Shown here piece by piece: positions 46,900 through 59,532 of a DNA stretch of 64,000 nt (position 1 is its first letter; each line of letters starts with the position of its first letter). Source of the DNA: Aegilops tauschii subsp. strangulata (lineage: Eukaryota; Streptophyta; Magnoliopsida; Poales; Poaceae); contig NC_053041.3 in NCBI RefSeq assembly GCF_002575655.3, positions 371,611,054-371,675,053 of the forward strand, given 5' to 3'. A model generated the notes under the pieces. The model ran no database searches. It was not told the origin of the DNA and worked only from the letters and a program-made list of their open reading frames with translations. Position numbers and translations under genes: made by a program.

Positions 46900-47450
46900 T
46901 TCGACGAAACTGTGTGCAATGCAATAATCGCAAACGGTGGTGTAAAAAACCCGTCAAAAAAGGTGCAAAACGTTTGCGATGGAGGATGCATCAAACACGG
47001 TTCAGATTTTAGTTGCGTGTGCGATGCAGGGCATACGGTTTAGTTCAATTAACTGTTTGCGATGAGGAGGAACAAAAGAAACGGGTAGCTAGATGAAGGT
47101 GTGTGCGATATACAGCATACGGTTCACTCGGATGAACTGTTTGTGATTAGGCAACACAAAAGAAACGGCCAGCCAGATCAAGGTGTGTGCGATGTACGGC
47201 ATGCGGTTCACTAGGATGAACTGTTTGCGTTGAGACAAGAGAACAGAAATGGTTCAACTTAACAAGATGTGTGTGATACGCGGAAAACAAGTCTGTAATC
47301 AGAAACGTGTACGAAGACCGATAACAACACATACGATTGCTGCTAACAAGCCGTGTGTGTTGTGAGCAAACGATTGCTGGTATACAATTGTGAGTGATTG
47401 ATGAAAACATCACCGACGGGTTCCATTGTTTAGTCCGTGTGCGATGTGAT
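46900..47450 (+). repeat. CACTA-like subterminal repeats
   Basis: At least eight copies of (g/t)tgtgcgat or tgtttgcgat, often paired with catacggttcac and ggatgaactg, with a longer period of about 65-80 bp between 47,010 and 47,240. Confidence 0.7.
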
Positions 47451-47521
47451 TTTCTTTGTCCGCACAACATCTACGCTCTGTCTACAGAGCATCAACATAT
47501 ATACTTAAAAAGACAGCATTG

Positions 47522-49110
47522 TGATACGTCTCCAACGTATCTATATTTTTTGATTGCTCCATGCTATATTATCTTCTGTTTTGGACATTATTGGGCTTTA
47601 TTATTCACTTTGATATTATTTTTGGGCCTAACCTATTAACCGGAGGCCCAGCCCAGAATTGCTGTTTTTTTGCCTATTTTAGAGTTTCGCAGAAAAAGAA
47701 TATCAAACGGAGTCCAAACGGAATGAAACCTTCGGGAACGTGATTTTTGGAACGAACTAGATCCAGGAGACTTGGACCCTACGTCAAGCAACCAACAGGG
47801 AAGCCACGAGGTAGGGGGGCGCGCCTACCCCCCCAGGGCGCGCCCTCCACCCTCGTGGGCCCCCTGTTGCTCCACCGACGTACTTCTTCCTCCTATATAT
47901 ACCTACGTACCCCCAAACGATCAGATACGGAGCCAAAAACCTAATTCCACCGCCGCAACCTTCTGTACCCACGAGATCCCATCTTGGGGCCTGTTCCGGA
48001 GCTCCGCCGGAGGGGGCATCGATTATAGAGGGCTTCTACATCAACACCATAGCCCCTCCGATGAAGTGTGAGTAGTTTACCTCAGACCTTCGGGTCCATA
48101 GTTAGTAGCTAGATGGATTTCTCTCTCTTTTTGGATCTCAATACAATGTTCTCCCCCTCTCTCGTGGAGATCTATTCGATGTAATCTTCTTTTTGCGGTG
48201 TGTTTGTTGAGACTGATGAATTGTGGGTTTATGATCAAGTTTATCTATGAACAATATTTGAATCTTCTCTGAATTCTTTTATGTATGATTGGTTATCTTT
48301 GCAAGTCTCTTCGAATTATCAGTTTGGTTTGGCCTACTAGATTGATCTTTCTTGCAATGGGAGAAGTGCTTAGCTTTGGGTTCAATCTTGCGGTGTCCTT
48401 TCCCAGTGACAGTAGGGGCAGCAAGGCACGTATTGTATTGTTGCCATCGAGGATAAGAAGATGGGGTTTTTATCATATTGCATGAATTTATCCCTCTACA
48501 TCATGTCATCTTGCTTAAGGCGTTACTCTATTTTCATGAACTTAATACTCTAGATGCATGCTGGATAGCGGCGATGAGTGGAGTAATAGTAGTAGATGCA
48601 GGCAGGAGTCGATCTACTTGTCTCGGACGTGATGCCTATATACATGATCATACCTAGATATTCTCATAACTATGCTCAATTCTGTCAATTGCTCAACAGT
48701 AATTTGTTCACCCACCGTAAAATACTTATGCTCTTGAGAGAAGCCACTAGTGAAACCTATGGCCCCCGGGTCTATCTTCATCATATTAATCTTCCAACAC
48801 TTAGTTATTTCCTTTGCTTTTTTACTTTGCTTTTATTTTACTTTGCATCTTTATCATAAAAATACCAAAAATATTATCCTATCATATCTATCAGATCTCA
48901 CTCTCGTAAGTGACCGTGAAGGGATTGACAACCCCTTGTCGCGTTGGTTGCGAGGATTTATTTGTTTTGTGTAGGTGCGAGGGACTCGCGCGTAGCCTCC
49001 TACTGGATTGATACCTTGGTTCTCAAAAACTGAGGGAAATACTTACGCTACTTTGCTGCATCACCCTTTTCTCTTCAAGGGAAAACCAACGCAGTGCTCA
49101 AGAGGTAGCA
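47522..49110 (+). repeat. 5' LTR of the complete element
   Basis: Starts TGATACGTCTCCAACGTATC and ends CTCAAGAGGTAGCA. A TATA-like tcctatatatacctacg lies near 47,891. The primer site follows 11 bases after the end. Confidence 0.95.
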
Positions 49111-49121
49111 AGAAGGATTTC

Positions 49122-49140
49122 TGGCGCCATTGCCGGGGAG
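49122..49140 (+). promoter_or_regulatory. Primer binding site (tRNA-Asp type)
   Basis: TGGCGCCATTGCCGGGGAG is complementary, apart from one base, to the 3' end of plant tRNA-Asp as known from Athila elements. Confidence 0.8.
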
Positions 49141-49300
49141 GTCTATGCAAAATTCAACATACCAAGTACCCATCACAATCCATTATCTCCCGCATTACAT
49201 TATTTGCCATTTGCCTCTCGTTTTCCTCTCCCCCACTTCACCCTTGCCGTTTTATTCGCCCTCTCTTTTTCGTTCGCCTCTTTTTCGTTTGCTTGTCGTT

Positions 49301-50083
49301 ATGGCTAGTCCTCTATCTTCTCCGTTGTCTCCCAAGAATGAAGTTCTAAATTTTAAACAAAGGGAGGGAGAAAATCTAAAAGACGCTTGGTATAGAATTT
49401 TCAATGCTCAAAATAGATCTGCCAGGAAGCAATCTACTTCCGTTCTTCTCCGCAATTTTTATGTAGGCGCTAATCCTTGGTATAGATATATTCTTGATAC
49501 CATTATGGGAGGGAATTTCTTGGGTAGCCATACTTTTGACTCTTATAATGCTATGATAGGTTTATTTGGCTCACCACCTCTTTTGGTTAATGGAACTATG
49601 TTAACTTTGGAGCATGTAATGCAAAGACTTGAAATTATTGAAAATAAGGTTGCTACCGTAGAGTTAATTGAAAATTTGGATACAAAGATCCACAACCGAA
49701 TCACTCTATATGGGTCTAAAGTAGGAGTCACTTTGAAAAATATTAAAGAGAAGGAACCCATAGTTAATGAGAAAATAAATCAGGATTCCACTAGAATCGA
49801 TAAACTTGAGGATATCATTACCAACTTGGGAACCGCTTTTTCTTCCGTAAAGAATACTCCAAGTCTTCCTACTAAAATTGCCAAGCTTATGTATGTTCCT
49901 AAAAATAAGGGTGAATCCTCTAGTAAGGAAACTGCGGATCTCAAATCTATAAGTATTCATCCCAATCTACTAAAATTTTTCGATCTTGTGCCTAAAAGTT
50001 TGATAATTACTAAAAAGAAAGAAATTCCTAAGGATGATAGATGTCTCATTGAAGAATTGCCTACCAAAGATGGCAATACCTAG
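49301..50083 (+). CDS. Gag-like protein of the Athila-like element
   Basis: A 260-residue open frame. I chose ATG 49301 (MASPLSSPLSPKNEV), the first ATG in frame after the primer site. REGENLKDAWYRIFNAQNRS, LRNFYVGANPWYRYILDT and FDSYNAMIGLFGSPP resemble the capsid part of Athila-type gag. The C-terminal half is lysine/glutamate-rich with predicted helices (VMQRLEIIENKVATVELIEN, INQDSTRIDKLEDIITNL), likely coiled coil. There is no zinc knuckle and no protease; it is shorter than a full gag. The intact frame in a pol-less element suggests that gag is still selected or the copy is young. Confidence 0.7.
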   Translation: MASPLSSPLSPKNEVLNFKQREGENLKDAWYRIFNAQNRSARKQSTSVLLRNFYVGANPWYRYILDTIMGGNFLGSHTFDSYNAMIGLFGSPPLLVNGTMLTLEHVMQRLEIIENKVATVELIENLDTKIHNRITLYGSKVGVTLKNIKEKEPIVNEKINQDSTRIDKLEDIITNLGTAFSSVKNTPSLPTKIAKLMYVPKNKGESSSKETADLKSISIHPNLLKFFDLVPKSLIITKKKEIPKDDRCLIEELPTKDGNT

Positions 50084-52918
50084 ATCTATCCTTGCTTTTA
50101 TGCCTAGCTAGGGGCGTTAAACGATAGCGCTTGTTGGGAGGCAACCCAATTTTATTTTTAGTTTTTTTTTGATTTTTTGCTTCTGTTTAGGAATAAATAT
50201 TTGATCTAGCCTCTTGTTAGATGTGTTTTTATGTTTTAATTAGTGTTTGTGCCAAGTTAAACCTATAGGATCTTCTTGGATGATAGTTATTTGATCTTGC
50301 TGTAATTTCTAGATACTTTCTGTTCACGAAAACAATTGTTAGAAATCACCAGAACGTGATAAAATACTGATTCCAATTGCTACTGATCAATAAACAAATT
50401 TTCTAGGTCGTCCTATTTTGGCTGATTTTTTGGAGTTCCAGAAGTTTGTGTTAGTTACAGATTACTACAGACTGTTCTATTTTTGACAGATTCTGTTCTT
50501 CGTGTGTTGTTTGCTTATTTTGATGAATCTATGGCTAGTAAAATAGTTTATAAACCATAGAGAAGTTGTAATACAATAGGTTTAATACCAATATAAATAA
50601 ATAATGAGTTCATTACAGTACCTTGAAGTGGTCTTTTGTTTTCTTTCGCTAACGGAGCTCACGAGATTTTCTGTTGAGTTTTGTGTTGTGAAGTTTTCAA
50701 GTTTTGGGTGAAAGATTTGATGGATTATGGAACAAGGAGTGGCAAGAGCCTAAGCTTGGGGATGCCCATGGCACCCCCAAGATAATCTAAGGACACCAAA
50801 AAGCCAAAGCTTGGGGATGCCCCGGAAGGCATCCCCTCTTTCGTCTACTTCCATCGGTAACTTTACTTGGAGCTATATTTTTATTCACCACATGATATGT
50901 GTTTTGCTTGGAGCGTCTTGTATGATTTGAGTCTTTTACTTTTAGTTTACCACAATCATCATTGATGTACACACATTTTGAGAGAGACACACATGATTTG
51001 GAAATTATTAGAATACTCTATGTGCTTCACTTATATCTTTTGAGTTATATAGTTTTGCTCTAGTACTTCACTTATATCTTTTAGAGCACGGTGGTGGATT
51101 TGTTTTATAGAAACTATTGATCTCTCATGCTTCACTTAGATTATTTTGAGAGTCTTAAATAGCATGGTAATTTGCTTAAATAATCCTAATATGCTAGGTA
51201 TTCAAGATTAGTAAAAACTTTCTTATGAGTGTGTTGAATACTAAGAGAAGTTTGATACTTGATGATTGTTTTGGGATATGGAGGCAATAATATCAAAGTC
51301 GTGCTAGTTGAGTAGTTGTGAATTTGAGAAATGCTTGTGTTGAAGTTTGCAAGTCCCGTAGCATGCACGTATGGTAAACGTTATGTAACAAATTTGAAAC
51401 ATGAGGTGTTCTTTGATTGTCCTCCTTATGAGTGGCGGTCGGGGACGAGCGATGGTCTTTTCCTACCAATCTATCCCCCTAGGAGCATGCGCATAGTGCT
51501 TGGTTTTTGATGACTTGTAGATTTTTGCAATAAGTATGTGAGTTCTTTATGACTAATGTTGAGTCCATGGATTATATGCACTCTCACCCTTCCATCATTG
51601 CTAGCCTCTTCGGTACCGTGCATTGCCCTTTCTCACATTGAGAGTTGGTGCAAACTTCGCCGGTGCAACCAAACCCCGTGATATGATACGCTCTTTCACA
51701 CATAAACCTCCTTATATCTTCCTCAAAACAGCCACCATACCTACCTATTATGGCATTTCCATAGCCATTCCGAGATATATTGCCATGCAACTTTCCACCA
51801 TTCCGTTTATCATGACACGTTCATCATTATCATATTGCTTAGCATGATCATGTAGTTGACATAGTATTTGTGGCAAAGCCACCGTTCATAATTCTTTCAT
51901 ACATGTCACTCTTGGTTCATTGCATATCCCGGTACACCGCCGGAGGCATTCATATAGAGTCATACTTTGTTCTAGTATCGAGTTGTAATCATTGAGTTGT
52001 AAATAAATAAAAGTGTGATGATCATCATTTTCTAGAGCATTGTCCCCAGTGAGGAATAAAAAAAAAGAAAAAAGAGAGAAATGCCATAAAAAAAGAGAGA
52101 AGGCCCAAAAAATGAGAGAAAAAGAGAGAAGGGACAATGTTACTATCCTTTACCACACTTGTGCTTCAAAGTAGCACCATAATCTTCATGATAGAGAGTC
52201 TCTTGTTTTGTCACTTTCATATACTAGTGGGAATTTTTCATTATAGAACTTGGCTTGTATTTTCCAATAATGGGCCTCCTCAAGTGCCCTAGGTCTTCGT
52301 GAGCAAGCAAGTTGGATGCACACCCACTTAGTTTCTTTTGTTGAGCTTTCATACATTTATAGCTCTAGTGCATCCGTTGCATGGCAATCCCTACTCCTTG
52401 CATTAACATCAATCGATGGGCATCTCCATAGCTCATTGATTAGCCTCGTTGATGTGAGACTTTCTCCTTTTTTGTCTTCTCCACATAACCCCCATCATCA
52501 TATTCTATTCCACCCATAGTGCTATGTCCATGGCTCGCGCTCATATATTGCGTGAAAGTTTATAGGTTTGAGATTACTAAAGTATGAAAAAATTGCTTGG
52601 CTTGTCATCGGGGTTGTGCATGATGAGAGCATTCTTGTGTGATGAAAATGGAGCATGACTAAACTATATGATTTTGTAGGGATGAACTTTCTTTGGCCAT
52701 GTTATTTTGAGAGGACATAATTGCTTAGTTAGTATGCTTGAAGTATTATTATTTTTATGTCAATATGAACTTTTATCTTGAATCTTTCGAATCTGAATAT
52801 TCATACCACAATTAAGAAGAATTGCATTGAAATTATGCCTAGTAGCACTGCGCATCAAAAATTCTATTTTTATCATTTACCTACTCGAGGACGAGGAGGA
52901 ATTAAGCTTGGGGATGCT
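50084..52918 (+). other. Noncoding internal region with PPT
   Basis: No gene supported over 2.8 kb; homologous to 5731-7929. It includes a purine-rich tract with agagagaa repeats (52,047-52,135). attaagcttggggatgct just before 52919 contains the likely polypurine primer. Confidence 0.7.
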
Positions 52919-54505
52919 TGATACGTCTCCAACGTATCTATAATTTTTGATTGCTCCATGCTATATTATCTTCTGTTTTGGACATTATTGGGCTTTATTA
53001 TTCACTTTTATATTATTTTGGGACTAACCTATTAACCGGAGGCCCAGCCCAGAATTGCTGTTTTTTTGCCTATTTCAGAGTTTCGCAGAAAAAGAATATC
53101 AAACGGAGTCCAAACGGAATGAAACCTTCGGGAACGTGATTTTTGGAACGAACAAGATCCAGGAGACTTGGACCCTACGTCAAGCAACCAACAGGGAAGC
53201 CACGAGGTAGGGGGCGCGCCTACCCCCCAGGGCGCGCCCTCCACCCTCATGGGCCCCCTGTTGCTCCACCAACGTACTTCTTCCTCCTATATATACCTAC
53301 GTACCCCCAAACGAGCAGATACGGAGCCAAAAACCTAATTCCACCGCCGCAACCTTCTGTACCCACGAGATCCCATCTTGGGGCCTGTTCTGGAGCTCCG
53401 CCGGAGGGGGCATCGATCACGAAGGGCTTCTACATCAACACCATAGCCCCTCCGATGAAGTGTGAGTAGTTTACCTCAGACCTTCGGGTCCATAGTTAGT
53501 AGCTAGATGGCTTCCTCTCTCTTTTTGGATCTCAATACAATGTTCTCCCCCTCTCTCGTGGAGATCTATTCGATGTAATCTTCTTTTTGCGGTGTGTTTG
53601 TTGAGACCGATGAATTATGGGTTTATGATCAAGTTTATCTATGAACAATATTTGAATCTTCTCTGAATTCTTTTATGTATGATTGATTATCTTTGCAAGT
53701 CTCTTCGAATTATCAGTTTGGTTTGGCCTACCAGATTGATCTTTCTTGCAATGGGAGAAGTGCTTAGCTTTGGGTTCAATCGTGCGGTGTCCTTTCCCAG
53801 TGACAGTAGGGGCAGCAAGGCACGTATTGTATTGTTGCCATCGAGGATAACAAGATGGTTTTTTTTATCATATTGCATGAATTTATCCCTCTACATCATG
53901 TCATCTTGCTTAAGGCGTTACTCTATTTTCATGAACTTAATACTCTAGATGCATGCTGGATAGCGGTCGATGAGTGGAGTAATAGTAGTAGATGCAGGCA
54001 AGAGTCGGTCTACTTGTCTCGGACGTGATGCCTATATACATGATCATACCTAAATATTCTCATAACTTTGCTCAATTCTGTCAATTGCTCAATAGTAATT
54101 TGTTCACCCACCGTAAAATACTTATGCTCTTGAGAGAAGCCACTAGTGAAACCTATGGCCCCCGGGTCTATCTTCATCATATTAATCTTCCAACACTTAG
54201 TTATTTCCTTTGCTTTTTTACTTTGCTTTTATTTTACTTTGCATATTTATCATAAAATACCAAAAATATTATCCTATCATATCTATCAGATCTCACTCTC
54301 GTAAGTGACCGTGAAGGGATTGACAACCCCTTATCGCGTTGGTTGCGAGGATTTATTTGTTTCGTGTAGGTGCGAGGGACTCGCGCGTAGCCTCCTACTG
54401 GATTGATACCTTGGTTCTCAAAAACTAAGGGAAATACTTACGCTACTTTGCTGCATCACCCTTTCCTCTTCAAGGGAAAACCAACGCAGTGGTCAAGAGG
54501 TAGCA
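52919..54505 (+). repeat. 3' LTR of the complete element
   Basis: Nearly identical to 47522-49110; differences include tatatttt/tataattt at the start and cattatagagg/catcacgaagg-type changes near the leader. Ends GTCAAGAGGTAGCA, followed by CATTG. Confidence 0.95.
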
Positions 54506-54622
54506 CATTGCATAACCAAATTAAGCATACAATTACACAAGTGACTACACACATAACATTTCCACACACCAAAGTAAGCAATTACATGCATACTAAACTA
54601 GGAGAAACGAGGATCTAATCAT

Positions 54623-55326
54623 CTACTTATTGTTGCGACGAAGCTTGCCATTGCTCTGCTTCCGGCTGGATCCTTGGCCGTTTTGGGGAAGGAGGCACTT
54701 CCTCATGTCAACGATCCGCCTGTACATGTCTTAGCTCGTGTACGCCTCCTTGAGCTTTGTCGAGTTTCTCCATCCAGGCCGAGTGCCAGGCACGCTTGTC
54801 CTTGTTGCACGAATCCTTCATGTCTCTGTAGTAGGGGTCGATGATGGCCTCGGCGAGGTGAACCAGTGAGTCCTTCTCATGCTCCTTGCTGCCCCAGATC
54901 TTGTATTGGCCCTGGGTGTCGACAAGATTCTGGCAGGCGGTGCCCGAATTCTCGAGCGCCTTTACATCGTTGGTGATGTCCATCGCAGGGAACATGTAGT
55001 GGGGGTTGTTGACAAACCTGGCGAAACGCTCGCAAGGCCTTTGTGGCCAGGCAGTAGTGGTAGCTGAGGACGTGGTGGCGCACGCACATCTGGGCGACGG
55101 CGACCTTGGGACGAGACCCGGCACGAGCGCGGGTGTACTCGAGGTCGAACCCGACCACCTTGTACTTCTCCTCGGCAAGCAACAGCTCCATGATGTTGAT
55201 GGAGTGCTCCACCCAGACCGTGTCGTTAGTGTACACCACCAAGAGGTCCATGAACCTTCTATGGGTGTCCACCACAGCACGCATGGTGAACTGCTGCTCG
55301 TCGTTGGCAGTCGCTCGGACCATCAT
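54623..55326 (-). pseudogene. DEDD 3'-5' exonuclease-like gene copy
   Basis: The ATG at 55326 begins MMVRATANDEQQFTMRAVVD. YKVVGFDLEYTR holds the D-x-E motif of DEDD exonucleases (WRN-type), which remove nucleotides from 3' ends. A frameshift near 55,045 moves the frame to ARFVNNPHYMFPAMDITNDV, KALENSGTACQNLVDTQGQY and HLAEAIIDPYYRDMK. A second shift near 54,750 and a nonsense codon precede the C terminus (MYRRIVDMRKCLLPQNGQGS, RRNNK and stop at 54623). Motif II (ND near the lost frame) is visible; motif III was not confirmed. No intron is needed within this copy. It lies in CACTA-like DNA and is probably transposon cargo. Confidence 0.65.
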
Positions 55327-56173
55327 TGGAGCCGCGCAGGATACCCTCTAAGAATTTCTCGTGGTGGATGTGCTTCTTGCAATGGTGGGGCGCGATCGAA
55401 AGGTTGAAGAGACACAAGGGTTAAATGGCCACTGTAATAAATGGGGGCCGGCCGGCCTGTAATCATCATGTCTTGTCACGACGTTCATAGCGGAGGATTC
55501 CAGTGCATGCTTGACAACGCCGCACGGCACGCGTGGGCTCGAAGTGGCGCCAAATGTATCGTCGGTGAGCCTGTTCTTGCGCTACCGCACTGTTTACCGC
55601 GCAAGCTTCCCGCCCGGCTAGTTTGGCCACGCGTCGGCTAGAAGAGGGACAAATCGTGGGTGTTTATTGGCAAAAAGCTTTGTAAAAACGAAGTGTGTGG
55701 AATGACTTCGGTCATAAGTTTACCCGTGGGTGATGAGGTCAAAGTTACACAGAAGGGTGATGATGGACACTCGAGTGTGATAATTAATTCTGCACTCTAC
55801 AGTGCACACGGTGGAAGAAACCAACTGTGTGCAATAATGTCGAAGATCGCAGTCGAGTTAGCTATACAGATCGTGTGCTGTGAGATCGACAAGGTAAACA
55901 GATTCGAGAATGGTTGATAAAATCCGAGACCATTGCATATTAAGGTCAAAATAGTGCTAGCAATATAGGAGTCTCATACGATGCCATTTCAATGATTGTA
56001 CCACAGAAGCTCGAAATATTACAAGGTTCAAATTCCAGAGTTATATGGCTCAAATTCAAAGATTACAAGGTTCAAACTGATATTAGAAATGAAATTCAGC
56101 TCATCAGCTGCAAACCCTCGCGCTGATCAACAGAACATGGATATCAGAGAGGTTCAAACTAATATTACCACTT
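55327..56173. other. Noncoding CACTA-like interior
   Basis: cactcgagtgtgataatt, cagtgcacacggtgg and atcgtgtgctgtgag motifs resemble the subterminal repeats. Between about 56,018 and 56,160 aggttcaaa recurs three times. No coding region supported. Confidence 0.4.
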
Positions 56174-58062
56174 CTAAGTCTGGTTTCGAAACCTCACAAT
56201 TTTTGCAAAGGGGTCAGCCACTGAGAAGTCATGTATGGGGTTCACACGATGACTTCCAATTACTCTGTCATCTGAAGTTCCAAAATTAAATTCAGCATTT
56301 TTGGAGCCTATTCCATTCTGCCGTAGGCGCCGGTGCTGATCAACAAACCATTCATTTTTGCGAAATAATGTAGGGCAAACCTCATTTCCTTCAGCACCCT
56401 TGCTCTGAGAACAAAGAACCTGGCGAATATAATCTCCGGTAAGGTCCCTCGGTAGGAGTTCAAAGTAATTTCTGAGAGATGCATATCTAGGCATTCGACG
56501 TGATTGTTATATTGTATCACATTATCCACCACTGGGCCTAATCTTATCTGCAAAAGAAGAAAACGTGTTAGTGCCTACATGCAGTTTTGAACATTACTAC
56601 AGGCCTATTTGGTTTGCAGGATTTGTAAAATGCACTAACATGCCATCTTCGATCTGACATGATTAACATGGGCATTTGATTACATTCTAGAAAAATGTAG
56701 CCTTCTTCACAAGAGGTTGGAGTGGATGAAAAGTTCCCTAAGAAAACTAGTACAGATGAATCCAAAGGAGAAATGCTTATTGATTGTAGCCATATGGATC
56801 AAGCAACCAATAGGGGGGGACATGTATGTACTGAAATCCTCCAAAAGAATCCTTCAGAAATCGTAGTACATTGTCATTGTAAACTTGGAAAAAGGTGTCA
56901 CAAATTGAACTCCCTTATTGTTAACATTTAACAGGAAAGGAACATCACCTCGATATATAGCTTCTCCAGGCACGTAAAGCATCTCAGGAAACTGACAACT
57001 TGCTCCAGGTTGGGGCCGATAGATTCTAGTGCCAAGACCTTCATTGTGCGCAGTTTCGGGGTCAAGCTTGTCGGAATCATTTTCTGAAGGACAGACGAAC
57101 AAACATCTTCAAAATTAGAAATAATGTTAATTTCTAGAAGGAGAGGTAGAAGGCAGCTGTTGTACCTGAACGGGTGTGCATCCAATAACAAGTTCGGAGT
57201 ATTTGTCAGACGAGTAGCCAACCACTGTCAATTTCGGCGCAGAAATGACATTGATTCTTGTTGGACCTTCTTGATCAACTACAAGTAATTTCTCAAGTGC
57301 AGGTGTGTCCTCATTGACCATACCGTGGTACACATCTTGTGATGTCTTCCTGCCGCACCAGCAACACACATAAATAGTCCGGAGAGTCATGGAGGTGATG
57401 TGGAAGGTACTCAACCCATTGACCGCCTGAAGACGAAGGTACTCGAGTGCAGTACAGCCACGGAGTAGGCGTTCCATGCCACCGTTTGAGAGGCAGACGA
57501 CGATGAGCTCGAGGTGCTTCAGTCGTGGTAGAATAAGAGCGGGCGTGTCATTAAGGGGGGGATGGCAGTTCCTGAACTTGGCGACGCGCGGCGTGGGCGC
57601 GAGGCAAAGTGCGGACGTTGGCAGCGACCGCATATGCCCATCATCAAAAGTGAGCTCCTCGAGCTGATTTAGGGCGGGGGATCGGAACCAGTCGCCAAGC
57701 TTGGCTCAGTCCTTGCCGCTGGAACTGAACTTGCCCATTCTAAGGCCTCTGGTTGGGCCAAGGTGACTGCCGAGGATCTTGGAGAACGCATCCAAGCTTT
57801 TGCGGTAGCCATGGCAGAGCTCGTGGGTGTCGATGAGGTCGAGGGGGCTGGAGTTCCATAGGGGCGCCACCGCCGGGAAAGGATGGTTGTCCGCGCCCCA
57901 TATTTGATTGGGAGGAGGGAGATGATGACTGTCAACATATCATCGGGGAGGCTGCTGATGAAGTCTAGGCCCGCTGGAGTCGCTTGCGGTTCTAGCTCGC
58001 CCTCCTCTGCTTGTTGGCAGCCCCGTTCTCCACCTCCGGAGTCTCCTTGTCAGCGGCGCTTT
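56174..58062 (-). pseudogene. F-box/LRR/FBD-type gene copy, three exons, broken
   Basis: Minus-strand exon 1 (58062-57166) encodes an F-box ([30 protein letters not shown]), then leucine-rich segments ([50 protein letters not shown]). Intron 57165-57084 (82 bp, GT-AG, phase 0) leads to exon 2 (57083-56949: MKVLALESIGPNLEQVVSFL). Intron 56948-56548 leads to exon 3 (56547-56174) with an FBD-like region (HVECLDMHLSEITLNSYRG, FARFFVLRARVLKEMRFALH). Such proteins act as substrate receptors of SCF ubiquitin ligases. Lesions are a one-base loss after RRWR (about 57,868), a TGA near 57,704, a frameshift near 56,370 and a further phase problem before FISSLPDD. Confidence 0.8.
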
Positions 58063-58250
58063 CTGATAGAAATGGGAGTACAGGGAATATTTAGTTAAAA
58101 CAGGGCAATAGAAAAGTGTATTGGTAACTAGAAGTTATTAGGTAGGAATATAGTAAGAAAAGGGAATAACAGTTGGTTGCTTAAAGACTACACAATTCAT
58201 TTGATATTGCTGGGTAAGTCAACATGCAGATAGTTGAAAAGAAAACTTAC

Positions 58251-58942
58251 TTCGAACAAAGTCTGGACGGATGATATTGCCAGGGAAGTTACCATATATC
58301 TCATGACCAGGCCCTTTTATGTGCAGTGCAATTGTAGTGACAGCTCTCAGTTCATAAAACTTAGAAATTTCTCTCCAAAAGCCAGTGCCAAAATAGGAGT
58401 CACCACGTTCATCAAGTCTTACAGTAGCAATGATTGTAAATCCATGGTTTCTGTGCAGTATGACTTCCCTATAGTCTTGATTAATGTAAAGGGAAAGATT
58501 GTGCACTACAGATTCTGTTGCATAGCAAGGGACGCGCTGCAGAAAATGGTAGGATTGTTAAAGAAAATATGGTAACATGCAAATATGGGCCCAAATTGAA
58601 AGAACTATACAACAGTCGAAATTGAAGGACAAAAATCTATAATTAAACAGATAGGGTAAACATGATGTCATGGAAATATGAGAGTAATCGAAAGAACAAT
58701 ACATCATTAATTTGCCTAATATAGAAAGAAGAGGGAAAAAAAATCCCCTTTGACGTATATGGTGCATGTGGCACCTTTTATCCAAATGTAGTAATATTTA
58801 GAATATGTTCAGGAAAGTAGGCCATGCCAGCCGATTTAGGGTAAGATTGAACATACCGCACGCATCCTCAAGTCATCTGGTACGGTGAGATGGAATGTCT
58901 GGCGGAGGACGCAAGGTCCTGATGTGTCCGCGCACTGTACAC
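58251..58942 (-). pseudogene. B3-like domain exons, possibly upstream exons of the F-box unit
   Basis: Exon a (about 58942-58857) encodes CVLRQTFHLTVPDDLRMRA and ends at a donor (gtatgt). Exon b (58536-58251) begins after an acceptor (tttctgcag) with RVPCYATESVVHNLSLYINQ and continues DYREVILHRNHGFTIIATVR and GTGFWREISKFYELRAVTTI, compatible with a plant B3 domain. It ends at a GTAAGT donor. The next acceptor (tttctatcag) at 58063 opens the F-box exon. Whether the two parts were ever one gene is inference. The first exon's start was not found. Confidence 0.55.
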
Positions 58943-59532
58943 TCTATGAACGGAAGAAAACCCTCAAATCAGCTTGAATAAAAATGAATTCACGGCGATT
59001 TCGGCCGGGTGATTAAAGGAGGCAGATGAACTGGGATAAGAGACGAGATAATATCTCATTAAATTAGTTACCTTGTTGTCCATGAGAAAGAACCCTCACT
59101 ATGGCAGATTCCCCAACCGAGCGGAGCTAGGTCGACCGTGAGCAGCGTCGAGAAAGTCGATGGCGATAGGCGGCGACAAGCGGAAGTGGCGAAATGCGGT
59201 GGGCTTTGCCGGCAGCTTGGCGGCGGCGGCAGGCGGCGAGCTAAGTGTTTACCGCCGCGATAGGCGGTGCCATGCATAGACGCAGAGGAGCTTGTGCAGG
59301 TGTGAATGGGGACCAGAGGGGGTGGTGGGCGGGGTGAGGGTTTTTGTGACGTGGGGATGGTGAGGGTTTTCTTTTTTCTTTTTTGAATTGGGTGGTGAGG
59401 GTTTTCTGTCCCATAAAGAATTTTGGAGGTGACGGTTTGCTAGAGCCAACCGTGTGTGATTGACACAACAGGCAAAATGAAAGTCATTGCACACGGTTCC
59501 AATTTTGGGAACCATGTGTGATTGACGTACTA
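58943..59532. other. Upstream region of the B3-like exons, CACTA-like DNA
   Basis: Minus-strand open pieces near 59,068-59,468 are compositionally biased (Pro/Ser/Lys) and probably 5' leader. accgtgtgtgattgac and accatgtgtgattgac near 59,450-59,525 resemble subterminal repeats. Confidence 0.35.

Larger units (their letters stand above)
47522..54505 (+). mobile_element. Structurally complete, pol-less Athila-like LTR retrotransposon
   Basis: Two LTRs of 1589 and 1587 bp flank 3.8 kb of internal DNA. CATTG lies directly outside both ends (47517-47521 and 54506-54510). A tRNA-Asp-type primer site, one intact gag-like ORF and a long noncoding region with a terminal purine-rich tract complete the structure. 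Protease, RT, RNase H and integrase are absent, so movement would need help from a relative. By eye the LTRs differ at about 35 positions plus a few indels, about 2%, which indicates a fairly recent insertion. It is inserted in the CACTA-like sequence. Confidence 0.95.
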
